Below, piece by piece: positions 31,881 through 40,444 of a stretch of DNA of 64,000 nt. Position 1 is the stretch's first letter. The number at the start of each line of letters is the position of its first letter. The DNA comes from Streptomyces sp. Tu6071. Its GTDB lineage: Bacteria > Actinomycetota > Actinomycetes > Streptomycetales > Streptomycetaceae. Made by a program: the position numbers and the translations under genes. The notes under the pieces are model-generated. The model did not search any database. It was not told where the DNA came from and saw nothing but the letters and a program-made list of their open reading frames with translations. The DNA lies in contig NZ_CM001165.1 of NCBI RefSeq assembly GCF_000213055.1, forward strand, positions 2,627,445 to 2,691,444. Reading direction: 5' to 3'.

Positions 31881-32594
31881 TCAGCCCCGTACGGGCGGCA
31901 GCACGGTGAAGAGCGTGCCGAGCGCGGGCTCCCGCACCCGCCGCTCCGCGAGCCGCAGCGCCTCCCACACGCTCACCTGGTTCGCGGTGAGGACGGGGCG
32001 TCCGGCGGCGACCTCCAGTTGCGGGATGTGCGCGGCGGTGCGCAGCGCCGTGCAGGCGAGCAGGACGCCGTCCGGGCCGGGCTCGGCCGCTTCCCGTACG
32101 AGCTTCGCCTGCGCCTCGGCGTCCCAGTCGGCGGCCTCGGCGGGGCTCGCGGGGCCGCCCGCGACGGCCCGTACGACGTCGAAACCGGCGGCGCGCAAGT
32201 AGCCGGCGAGGGTCTCGGTCTGCGCCTCGTCGTACGGCGTCGCGAGGGATACGCGGGTCATGCCGAGTTCGCGCGCGGCGTTGACGAAGGCGGCGGCCGT
32301 GCCGGAGGCGGGGGCACCCGCGTCCTTCGCGAGCCGGTCGGCCTGCCGCACGGCCTCGTCGGGGCCGCCGCTCGCGCTGCCGAGCGTCGAGGCCCAGACG
32401 ACGGCCTCGGCGCCCGAGAGCCGCAGTTCCTCGGCGGCCTCCCCCGCGAGTGCCTCGCCCGGCCAGCCCGCCTCGCCGCCGCGCGCGGGGACGTGCACGA
32501 GCGGCAGCCGGATGTCGCTCGCGAGCGTCTGCTCGATGCGCGGGTAGTCGTCCTCCGCCGCGTGGCCGGGATAGAGAAAGCCGAGTGCGGTCAC
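31881..32594 (-). CDS. Asp/Glu racemase-superfamily protein (maleate isomerase / arylmalonate decarboxylase-like)
   Basis: 237 aa from GTG 32594 with AAGGGAG upstream; longer frames lack a better site. ALGFLYPGHAAEDDYPRIE at the start, AEAVVWASTLGSASGG, VSLATPYDEAQTETLAGYL and GVLLACTALRTAAHIPQLE fit the maleate cis-trans isomerase group. The second half shows the expected Cys (LLACTAL), but the first catalytic Cys is replaced (VVWASTLG), as in decarboxylase-type members. Divergent from ehuB; in other genomes a relative (EutA) sits with ectoine uptake genes, so a role in ectoine breakdown is possible. Confidence 0.82.
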   Translation of the reverse strand: MTALGFLYPGHAAEDDYPRIEQTLASDIRLPLVHVPARGGEAGWPGEALAGEAAEELRLSGAEAVVWASTLGSASGGPDEAVRQADRLAKDAGAPASGTAAAFVNAARELGMTRVSLATPYDEAQTETLAGYLRAAGFDVVRAVAGGPASPAEAADWDAEAQAKLVREAAEPGPDGVLLACTALRTAAHIPQLEVAAGRPVLTANQVSVWEALRLAERRVREPALGTLFTVLPPVRG

Positions 32595-32776
32595 GTCACT
32601 GCTCCCTTGGGTACGGGTACGGGCCTGCCCCGGGGGCAGGACCTTCACCTTGCCTGTGTGCGTCTGCCCGCTCACCGCCCGCCACACCTGCCCGTACCGG
32701 ACTTTTCCGGCCCCGCCTCCAGGGTCGCGCGGACCGGGGCGGCACGCACGGCGAGAGGTAGATCCGCAAATCTCCC

Positions 32777-32787
32777 TTGTATGACAA
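32777..32787. promoter_or_regulatory. GntR-type operator candidate
   Basis: TTGTATGACAA, a palindrome of the GT-N3-AC class used by FadR-subfamily GntR regulators, about 140 nt upstream of ehuB and 180 nt upstream of the divergent gene. No GntR gene is present in the window. Confidence 0.4.
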
Positions 32788-32872
32788 CAGGAAGGTCACC
32801 CTCAGGCCACCATCGCATCACAGCCGTCAGGGCTTCCGCATAGTTCTGGCCGCTCGGGAAGGCGACCCCCTC

Positions 32873-32898
32873 GTATCCATGCGCTGTATCCATGCGCT
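32873..32898. repeat. 13-bp direct repeat in ehuB leader
   Basis: Two exact head-to-tail copies of GTATCCATGCGCT (32873-32885 and 32886-32898) beginning a third copy (GTA), directly before the ehuB ribosome site GGAGGT. It could be a regulator binding site or a slippage duplication. The remaining spacer 32595-32921 holds nothing else firm. Confidence 0.7.
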
Positions 32899-32921
32899 GT
32901 ACGACGCGGAGGTAACACACC

Positions 32922-33824
32922 ATGGCCGAGTTCCCTCATCTGTCCCGCCGGGGCTTCCTGACCCGCACGGCGGCGGTCGGAGGCGCCCTGACGGTGTCCG
33001 GTTTCCTCGCCGCGTGCAGCAAGACGGACGCGGGCGGCTCGGGGGGCGAGACGGGCCTCGCCAAGCTCAAGAAGCAGGGATACGTGAAGGTCGCGTACGC
33101 CAACGAGGCGCCGTACGGGTACAAGGAGGACGGCAAGCTCAAGGGCGAGGCCCCGACGCTGCACGCCGCGATCTTCAAGGCCCTCGGCGTTCCCGAACTG
33201 CGGCCCACGTTCACGGAGTTCGACGGGCTGATCCCCGGGCTCCAAGCGGGCAAGTACGACGTGATCAGCGCGGGCATGGCGATCACCCCGGAGCGCTGCG
33301 AGAACGCCCTGTTCTCCGAGCCCGAGTTCATCTCGCCGACCGCGATGCTCGTCAAGAAGGGCAACCCGAAGAAGCTCACCGACCTCGCGTCCGCGAAGGC
33401 GTCCGGGGCGACGCTCGGCGTCATGTCCGGCGCGGTGGAGAAGAGTTACGTGGAGGGCGCGGGCATATCCGGCGGCAAGATCAAGTCGCTCCAGAAGCAG
33501 CAGGACGGCGCGGACGCGGTGAAGACCGGCCGCGTGGACGCCTTCGTCCTCACCGGGATCTCGCTGCGCTGGCTCGTCAAGAACAACCCCGGCCTGGAGG
33601 TTGTCGCGCCCTTCGTGCCCGAACTCGACGGCAAGAAGCAGTACTCGCCGGGCGGCGCGGTCTTCCGCAAGGGCAGCGAGGAGCTGCGCGACGCGTTCAA
33701 CAAGGAGCTGAAGAAGATCACTTCGGACGAGGCGGAGTTCGTGCGGCTGCTCAAGCCCTACGGCTTCGGCGCGAGCGAGGTGCCCCCGGCGAACCTGCGG
33801 ACGGCGACGCTGTGCAAGGCGTGA
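32922..33824 (+). CDS. ehuB: Ectoine/hydroxyectoine ABC transporter substrate-binding lipoprotein EhuB
   Basis: 300 aa. The signal carries a Tat motif (SRRGFLTR) and a lipobox (FLAACSK), so it is probably a Tat-exported lipoprotein. Mature region: LKKQGYVKVAYANEAPYGYK, FDGLIPGLQAGKYDVISAGM, ITPERCENALFSEPEF, KQQDGADAVKTGRVDAFVLT. These match EhuB of the polar amino-acid uptake family. It binds ectoine or hydroxyectoine for import as osmoprotectant or nutrient. GGAGGT precedes ATG. First gene of ehuBCDA. Confidence 0.9.
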   Translation: MAEFPHLSRRGFLTRTAAVGGALTVSGFLAACSKTDAGGSGGETGLAKLKKQGYVKVAYANEAPYGYKEDGKLKGEAPTLHAAIFKALGVPELRPTFTEFDGLIPGLQAGKYDVISAGMAITPERCENALFSEPEFISPTAMLVKKGNPKKLTDLASAKASGATLGVMSGAVEKSYVEGAGISGGKIKSLQKQQDGADAVKTGRVDAFVLTGISLRWLVKNNPGLEVVAPFVPELDGKKQYSPGGAVFRKGSEELRDAFNKELKKITSDEAEFVRLLKPYGFGASEVPPANLRTATLCKA

Positions 33825-33893
33825 GCTTCCGCGCACCGACCCCGTGCGCCGCCCAGGAGCGGCGGCGCCCGGCCCGGACAAAGGCCCTGATCC

Positions 33894-34631
33894 ATGGGTG
33901 ACTTCTTCTCGTACTTCTTCGACCACTTCGACCAGGTCGGCTCGGGACTGTGGGTGACGGTGCAGGCCACCGTCTACGGGGCACTCCTCGCGTTCGTGCT
34001 CTCGTTCGCCTTCGGCTTCATGGGGCGCAGCAGGTTCGCGGTCGTACGCACCATTTCGCGGGTGATCGTGGAGTTCTTCCGCGGCACCTCGTTGTACATC
34101 CAGTTGTTCTGGCTGTACTACGCGCTGCCGCCGCTCACCGGCTACGAACTCAACGCGCTCTTCTGCGGGGTCGTCGCCTTCGGCATCAACTACGGCGCCT
34201 ACGGCTCCGAGGTGGTGCGCGGCGCCCTCAACGCGGTGCCGCGCGCGCAGTTCGAGGCCGCGGTCGCGCTCAACCTGAGCCCCTTCCAGCGGATGCGGCG
34301 GGTCATCCTGCCGCAGGCGTGGGTGCAGATGATCCCGTCCCTGACCTCCCTGCTGATCATGCTGCTCAAGGCGACGCCGCTGCTGTGGCTCATCTCGGCC
34401 GCCGACCTGACCCAGGTCGTGCAGTCGATGCGGGACCGCACCGGGGCGACGGTCCCCGCGTACGTCACGCTGCTCGTCCTCTACTTCGTCTTCGCCTACG
34501 TGCTGACGCTCGTCATGAACGCGCTGGAGCGCGCCGCGAAGGCGCGGCTGGGGCAGCGTGAGCCGACGAAGGGCCTCTTCCGCGCCCGCAGCGCCGAGCC
34601 GGCCGTCACGTCCACCGGGGGTGCCGCGTGA
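33894..34631 (+). CDS. ehuC: Ectoine ABC transporter permease EhuC
   Basis: 245 aa. Polar-amino-acid-type permease with five hydrophobic segments and the EAA loop AAVALNLSPFQRMRRVILPQA. SRVIVEFFRGTSLYIQLFWL is the conserved HEAT-like permease start seen in His/Glu uptake permeases. Its stop overlaps the ehuD GTG (GTGA). It forms the membrane channel with EhuD; assignment to ectoine rests on operon order. Confidence 0.9.
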   Translation: MGDFFSYFFDHFDQVGSGLWVTVQATVYGALLAFVLSFAFGFMGRSRFAVVRTISRVIVEFFRGTSLYIQLFWLYYALPPLTGYELNALFCGVVAFGINYGAYGSEVVRGALNAVPRAQFEAAVALNLSPFQRMRRVILPQAWVQMIPSLTSLLIMLLKATPLLWLISAADLTQVVQSMRDRTGATVPAYVTLLVLYFVFAYVLTLVMNALERAAKARLGQREPTKGLFRARSAEPAVTSTGGAA

Positions 34632-35258
34632 ACCAGGAATGGAAGTGGGACGTCTGGGGGGACGTCTTCCCGACCCTGCTCGACGGCTTCTGGATCACTC
34701 TGCTGGCCACCGTGCTCGGCTCGCTGCTCGCGGCCGTCCTCGGACTGCTCGTCGCCATGGCGACGCGGGGCCCTGCCTGGCTCCGTGTCCCGGTGCGGGC
34801 CGTCGCCGAGTTCATCCGCTCGACCCCGCTGCTCGTCCAGCTCGTCGGCGCCTTCGCCCTCTTCAACACGGTGAGTGCGCTCACGATCGGCATCGTCGTA
34901 CTCGGCGTGCACTACAGCACGTACATGAGCGAGGCGTATCGCGCGGGCATCGACGCGGTGCCGAAGGGACAGTGGGAGGCCGCCCGCGCGCTCTCGCTGT
35001 CGCCCGGTCGCACCTGGCGGGCCGTGATCCTGCCGCAGGCCGTCCGCAACGTCCTCCCGGCGCTCGGCAATTACGCGATCGCCATGTTCAAGGAGACGCC
35101 GCTGCTCGCCGCGATCACCGTCGGCGAGATGGTGTACGAGGCCCGGGAGTACGCCTCGGCACACTTCGTCTACGCGGAGGTCTTCACCCTCGCGGGACTG
35201 ATCTTCCTGGTGGCGAGCTACCCGACGTCGCTGCTGATGAGAAAGCTGGAGAACCGCC

Positions 35259-35269
<11 letters not shown>
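34628..35269 (+). CDS. ehuD: Ectoine ABC transporter permease EhuD
   Basis: 213 aa, GTG start overlapping ehuC. AVAEFIRSTPLLVQLVGAFA, EAARALSLSPGRTWRAVILP (EAA loop) and FKETPLLAAITVGEMVYEAR are typical of the second permease of this operon. Membrane protein with about five helices. The 3' end overlaps the TTG start of ehuA. Confidence 0.9.
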
Positions 35270-36170
<901 letters not shown>

Positions 36171-36201
36171 TCCCTCCGGGGATCGTCCTGGGAGGGGTCT
36201 T

Positions 36202-36216
36202 GCGGCCTGTGGCCGC
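36202..36216 (+). terminator. Short hairpin after ehuA
   Basis: GCGGCC-TGT-GGCCGC, a 6-bp stem with 3-nt loop about 30 nt after the ehuA stop, followed by CTTCC. Could attenuate read-through into the regulator gene. Confidence 0.4.
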
Positions 36217-36385
36217 GGGGCCCCTTCCGCGCATATGCCACAGCTATATCCTCAGGCCACGCCCGCCCCGGTCCGTACCGTCGCCGCCTCCCAATCCCCC
36301 CGAGTACCACCCCCGCGCGCCCCCGCCGCACTATCGTGACCGGAGTCGGGTTTCGACCGGCCCACCACGCCGCCAGGGGGACACC

Positions 36386-37153
36386 GTGCCTTCGACCTCC
36401 GTACCGCCCAGGACCCGCGCCCAGCAGTCGGTGCAGGACGCCCTGCGGGTGCTCGAAGCGCTCTCGCGCCGCGCGGGCGGCGCCCGTACCGCCGAGCTGT
36501 CCGCCGAGACCGGGCTCGACACGGACCGGCTCGGCGCCCTCCTCGCGATGCTGTGCGGCCAGGGCTACGCGTGCCGCCTCGACGACGGCGGCTACGTCAC
36601 GGGCGAGTCGCTCTCGCTGCTCGGCGGCTCCTCGCTCAACAGCGAGTGCGCGATCCGCGGCCACCTTCAGGGGCTCCTGGACCGGCTGCGCGACGAGGTG
36701 AACGCCGCCGTGTACGTGGGCCGCTACGTGGACGGCGAGATCACCGTGACGAGCGTCGCCGACGCCCCCGAGACCCCGCGCGTCCACGAGTGGGTCGACT
36801 TCCGGTCCACGGGCCACGCGAGCGCGGTCGGCAAGGCGCTCCTCTCCCAGCTCGGCCCCGAGGCCCGCCGCGAGCACCTCTCGCGCCACCGCCCCGCCCG
36901 CTTCACCGCCCGCACCATCACCGACACCCGCGCCCTCTTCAGCAGGCTGGAGGCGCAGACGCCCGTCGTGCCCCTGCTCGACGTGCAGGAGTACGCGGTC
37001 GGCACGGTGTGCGCGGCGGTCCCGATGAGCACGGGCCCCACGGTCGGCTGCCTCGCCCTCTCCCTGCCCGCCCGCCACGCCCACCGCCTCCACGCGGCGG
37101 CCGCGGCGCTGAGCAGGGGCTCGACGCCGGTCCTGCTCTCGCTGACCATCTGA
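36386..37153 (+). CDS. IclR-type transcriptional regulator downstream of ehu
   Basis: 255 aa, GTG with AGGGGG upstream. HTH: QQSVQDALRVLEALSRRAGG, TAELSAETGLDTDRLGALLA. Effector domain: LLDRLRDEVNAAVYVGRYVD, VDFRSTGHASAVGKALLSQL, EYAVGTVCAAVPM. The recognition helix is less conserved than in canonical IclR, but the GHASAVGKALL element is diagnostic. It is 215 nt from ehuA and may control the operon; an 11-mer CCTCAGGCCAC is shared by both upstream regions. Confidence 0.85.
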   Translation: MPSTSVPPRTRAQQSVQDALRVLEALSRRAGGARTAELSAETGLDTDRLGALLAMLCGQGYACRLDDGGYVTGESLSLLGGSSLNSECAIRGHLQGLLDRLRDEVNAAVYVGRYVDGEITVTSVADAPETPRVHEWVDFRSTGHASAVGKALLSQLGPEARREHLSRHRPARFTARTITDTRALFSRLEAQTPVVPLLDVQEYAVGTVCAAVPMSTGPTVGCLALSLPARHAHRLHAAAAALSRGSTPVLLSLTI

Positions 37154-37261
37154 GCCGGGCGGGAGTGGGCCCGCGTACAGGGACGGAGCCGGTGGCGCGG
37201 GGCCGCTCGGGACGTGGTCATCAGCACCCCGAAACCTTGGGTATGATTTCCGAGTCAGCAG

Positions 37262-37335
37262 GCGCCGCTAGCTCAGTTGGTTAGAGCAGCTGACTCTTAA
37301 TCAGCGGGTCCGGGGTTCGAGTCCCTGGCGGCGCA
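37262..37335 (+). tRNA. tRNA-Lys (CTT), copy 1
   Basis: 74 nt. Acceptor stem GCGCCGC/GCGGCGC, D-loop GCTCAGTTGGTTAGAGC, anticodon loop GACTCTTAATC (CTT, Lys), T-loop GGGGTTCGAGTCCC, discriminator A. CCA not encoded. A TATGAT box lies at 37242-37247. Confidence 0.97.
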
Positions 37336-37342
37336 CAGACGG

Positions 37343-37380
37343 AGAGAAGCCCCCCGAGCGATCGGGGGGCTTCTCTCTTT
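37343..37380 (+). terminator. tRNA-Lys copy 1 terminator
   Basis: Perfect 14-bp stem (37343-37356 with 37363-37376), 6-nt loop, followed by CTTT. Almost the same sequence follows copy 2. Confidence 0.9.
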
Positions 37381-37527
37381 ACGCGTCGGCTTCGCCTCTT
37401 CTTCTTCCGCGTCGGCTTCGCCTCCGGGAGCGCCGGTGCCGGTGCCGGGAGGCTCGACGTGCTCGGTCGCCCGTTCCTCACGACCTGCGCGCGACGAGCC
37501 TCCCGACACCGTCGCGCTCCCTTCGGC

Positions 37528-38325
37528 TCAGCCAGCGCCGCTCGGCCCCGCGGGCCTCGGCGGCTCGCTCTTCGCCGTGAGGGCCACCGTCAGCGCCCGC
37601 ACCATGGCCCGCCGCTCCGAGGGGTCGTCCCCCAGCAGCCCCCGTGCCGTGAGCCCCGTCACCGTCCGCTCCACCGCGTCCAGCAGGGCCACGTGCGGGG
37701 CCGGTGCGGTGTGCAGGGGGCGGACGGTGTGGACCTTGAGGCCCACGGCCGCCGCGTCGGCGGCGACCCGCGCGGTGAGCGCCGACTCGCCGCGTACCGC
37801 CCCGGCCGCCGCCTCGACCGCGTCGCACAGGTAGTCCGCCGCGTTCTCGACCGCGAAGGCGGCGCGCGCGGGCGCGGCGACCTGCCACACGACGAGCAGC
37901 GAGACCCGCTCGCCCTCGCCCACCACGAAGGGCCCGCCGCGCCAGTGCCGCAGCGCGAGGTCCACGGGGACGCGGCGCGGCAACGGGTCGGCCCACACGA
38001 GGCCCGCGCGCCGTACCGTCCCCCGGTAGCGCCCCGCGAGCGTCAGCACGTGCGCCGTGCCGGGGCGGACCCGCTGCACCCCGGCAACCGCGTACACCGC
38101 GAGCAGTCCGCAGCCGAGCGCGAGCCCGGTCGCGGGCCGGGAGCCCGTCGCGGCGACCCGTACGAGCGCGGCGAGCGCGACCGCGCCCGCGAGCGCGGCG
38201 ACGAGGACCGCGCCCCAGCCCGGGAGCGTGCGCGCGGGCCGCTCCTCGGGCACGGAGGGGCGCGGCTCGGGGCTGGTGCGGGCCGTGTCCTCGCGCGCCG
38301 CCGGTACCGCCGGTGTCGTCGTCAT
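37528..38325 (-). CDS. SPFH/Band7-like membrane protein
   Basis: 265 aa. ATG 38325 overlaps the upstream stop (ATGA). A Pro-rich N-terminus (~35 aa), two membrane helices (GAVLVAALAGAVALAALV, GLALGCGLLAVYAVAGV), then a cytoplasmic/periplasmic SPFH-type domain. VRPGTAHVLTLAGRYRGTVR, LVWADPLPRRVPVDLALRHW and VSLLVVWQVAAPARAAFAVE mirror the strands of Band7 proteins. The C-terminal Ala-rich helical part fits. Role unknown, possibly membrane organisation. Cotranscribed with the NlpC/P60 gene. Confidence 0.8.
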   Translation of the reverse strand: MTTTPAVPAAREDTARTSPEPRPSVPEERPARTLPGWGAVLVAALAGAVALAALVRVAATGSRPATGLALGCGLLAVYAVAGVQRVRPGTAHVLTLAGRYRGTVRRAGLVWADPLPRRVPVDLALRHWRGGPFVVGEGERVSLLVVWQVAAPARAAFAVENAADYLCDAVEAAAGAVRGESALTARVAADAAAVGLKVHTVRPLHTAPAPHVALLDAVERTVTGLTARGLLGDDPSERRAMVRALTVALTAKSEPPRPAGPSGAG

Positions 38326-39680
38326 CGCACGTCCCCGCCCTTGCCGCCCATGAGGTACGCCCACGTGCGCGGCCCCGGGATGCCGTCGGCGCCGGTGCCG
38401 CGCCAGCCCTGCGCGCGCTGGAACGCGGCGGTCGCGCGGCGGTCGGCCTCGGTCCAGCGCGGGCCGGGGCCGATCCGGTAGTACCGGCCGGCGCCGCGCG
38501 CGACGAGCATCTCGCCGAGCCGCGTCACGTGCGCCCCCGCCTTGCCGGGGCCGAAGGCGGCGGCGCCGGGAAAGGCGCTCGACTGCGGTCCCGCGCTGCC
38601 GCTCGCGAGGTTCTTCGGGCGGTAGGGGATGTAGCGCGAGGAGTTCGTCCAGTACGCGTACGGGGTGGTCCGGCTGCGCGTGCGCGGCGGCGTCTGCTCG
38701 TACGCCGTGTACTTCGTGTGCGCCGCGTCCGCCCAGCCGCCGAAGAGCGTGACGTGCGAGCCGTCCTCGGGGTCCTGCGCGTTGTGGAAGAGGAGCATGT
38801 CCCCGGGCTGGAGCTCGTCCTTCGTGATGCGCTCGCCGAAGGAGGCGAGGGAGCCCGTCCACTGGTTGGAGCGCAGGTCCCAGGCCATGGACACGAAGCC
38901 CGAGCAGTCCTGCCGGTACCCGTCCGAGCGGTACGCGCTCATGCTGTACGGGACCTTCGCGGCGAGCCAGGTACGGGCCCGGTCGATGATCTCCTCGCGC
39001 GTGACGGTGCCGGGCGAGGCCGCTCCGCCGTCGCTCCCCGTGTGCAGCGGCTCGCTGCTGCCCTGCGGGGTCCGGGGGCCCTCGGACGGGTCGTCCGGGT
39101 CCGCGTAGCCGCCGGGATGTTCGCCCTCCTGAGTGGCCGAGGGCTCGCGGGGCGCGGCGGCGGGACGGACGAGCGCGGCGGAACGGGAGGCGGTCGCCCC
39201 GCCGCCCTGCCGGGCCTCGCGCGGAGCCGTCGCGAAACCGGCGTGACGCCGTGCCTGCGCCTCGGCAGGACCGGTCGCCCCCCGCCCGAACGCCGGAGCA
39301 CCCGCCGCACCGTCCCGCGTCCCCCCGGCCTCACGCCGCGCCTGCGCCTCGGCAGGACCGGTCGCCCCCCGCCCGAACGCCGGAGCACCCGCCGCACCGT
39401 CCCGCGTCCCCCCGGCCTCACGCCGCGCGCTCTCCGGGGCCGTGATCCCCGGCGGCTCCGGGGCCGCGAAGGCGGGGGGCGCGAGAGGGGCGGCCCCGAG
39501 CACGGAGGTCGCGGCGGCGGCGACGGCGAGCACGGCCCGTACGCCGGGCGCCCCCGTACGCCCGCGGTGCCGCCGCGAGCCGGCGGGTGCGGCGGGGGCG
39601 CGCTCGGCGGCGCACCCGGGGCACGGGCAGGCCGCGCCTGGCTGGAACTCCTCGAAGACGGGACCGGCGATGAGATTCAC
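38322..39680 (-). CDS. Secreted NlpC/P60-type cell-wall hydrolase with peptidoglycan-binding domain
   Basis: 452 aa. A Cys/Pro-rich N-terminus, a hydrophobic signal (VRAVLAVAAAATSVLGAAP) ending near AFAAP, then a low-complexity linker to ~residue 225. The linker contains two 29-aa copies of an ARREAGGTRDGAAG... unit. The catalytic domain follows: EEIIDRARTWLAAKVPYS, nucleophile Cys259 in QDCSGFVSMAWDL, LQPGDMLLFHN and SHVTLFGGW (His). The C-terminal PG-binding motif is ATAAFQRAQGWRGTGADGIP. Probably an endopeptidase cutting peptidoglycan stem peptides. It lies near cslA-glxA, so a role in hyphal wall remodelling is plausible. Confidence 0.88.
   Translation of the reverse strand: MNLIAGPVFEEFQPGAACPCPGCAAERAPAAPAGSRRHRGRTGAPGVRAVLAVAAAATSVLGAAPLAPPAFAAPEPPGITAPESARREAGGTRDGAAGAPAFGRGATGPAEAQARREAGGTRDGAAGAPAFGRGATGPAEAQARRHAGFATAPREARQGGGATASRSAALVRPAAAPREPSATQEGEHPGGYADPDDPSEGPRTPQGSSEPLHTGSDGGAASPGTVTREEIIDRARTWLAAKVPYSMSAYRSDGYRQDCSGFVSMAWDLRSNQWTGSLASFGERITKDELQPGDMLLFHNAQDPEDGSHVTLFGGWADAAHTKYTAYEQTPPRTRSRTTPYAYWTNSSRYIPYRPKNLASGSAGPQSSAFPGAAAFGPGKAGAHVTRLGEMLVARGAGRYYRIGPGPRWTEADRRATAAFQRAQGWRGTGADGIPGPRTWAYLMGGKGGDVR
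39254..39427. repeat. 87-bp in-frame tandem duplication
   Basis: Two nearly identical 87-bp units (39254-39340, 39341-39427) in the linker of the NlpC/P60 gene, each encoding 29 residues. Only isolated differences near the borders, so recent. Confidence 0.93.
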
Positions 39681-39861
39681 GTCACACCCTCTGGGACAAA
39701 TCAGCCGAAATCTGTACAGACGTCAGTTTCCCAACGGCTTGGCGGACCCGCATGTTGACGACTCGAATGCCGCATCGCCCCCGGTCACGGGCGTGCGGAC
39801 GCTCACCCCCCGGGGTTTGGGAGCACCCTTGGGGATCGGGTAAAGTTCCCGACGTCAGCAG

Positions 39862-39935
39862 GCGCCGCTAGCTCAGTTGGTTAGAGCAGCTGACTCTTAA
39901 TCAGCGGGTCCGGGGTTCGAGTCCCTGGCGGCGCA
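39862..39935 (+). tRNA. tRNA-Lys (CTT), copy 2
   Basis: Identical over all 74 nt to the copy at 37262-37335, including seven upstream bases (GTCAGCAG-type) and a near-identical terminator downstream. Upstream GTAAAG (39840-39845) could serve as -10. Confidence 0.97.
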
Positions 39936-39941
39936 CCGACA

Positions 39942-39977
39942 GAGAAGGCCCCCCGAGCGATCGGGGGGCCTTTCTCG
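39942..39977 (+). terminator. tRNA-Lys copy 2 terminator
   Basis: GAGAAGGCCCCCCG pairs with CGGGGGGCCTTTCTC (one bulge), same loop AGCGAT as copy 1. Confidence 0.88.
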
Positions 39978-40129
39978 TACCTCCACGCGGACCTCCCGCA
40001 CGCCACCTCCCGCACGGCACCGACCGGGCGCGCCCCGGCACCCCGCACGCCCCCGCGCGCACCCCCACCCCCTTCCGCGCTCCGATCCCCCACACCCCGT
40101 GCCCCTCATACACCCGTTCGGACGGTCAA

Positions 40130-40150
40130 CCGATCAGTTGTACTGATTGG
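40130..40150. promoter_or_regulatory. TetR-like palindrome in the cslA upstream region
   Basis: CCGATCAGT-TGT-ACTGATTGG, a 9-bp inverted repeat with one mismatch, 295 nt before cslA. It overlaps TTGTAC (40138-40143), a possible -35 with downstream GGTAAAC. The rest of 39978-40444 holds no gene; 40200-40440 is a long GC-rich presumptive leader. Confidence 0.45.
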
Positions 40151-40444
40151 CGGATATGCACGGTAAACACATTGTTTCGCCCTTGCGATCATGCCCGGTG
40201 GCGTAGAACTCTTTTCGAGTCGTCGCGGGGGGCGCGGGACGCACGGGGGCCATGCCGGGAGGGGCATCGCGCAACCTTCGCGCCGGAAAAAGCATCCTTT
40301 GTCGTGCCGAAAGCGGCCCGCCAAGCCCACCCGGCCGAGCCGGTCGACGACAGCACGCGCCCGCGGGGCGGCCGGAGGGGGCCGCGGCGGGCGAGGAAGA
40401 ACGAGACCACGCGGCCCGGCGGTCGCGTGCGGGGGGAATGACTC

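Noticed and set aside
37262-39977. Integrative element inserted at tRNA-Lys
   Set aside because: No integrase, excisionase, replication or transfer gene between the tRNAs; only two ordinary cell-envelope genes.
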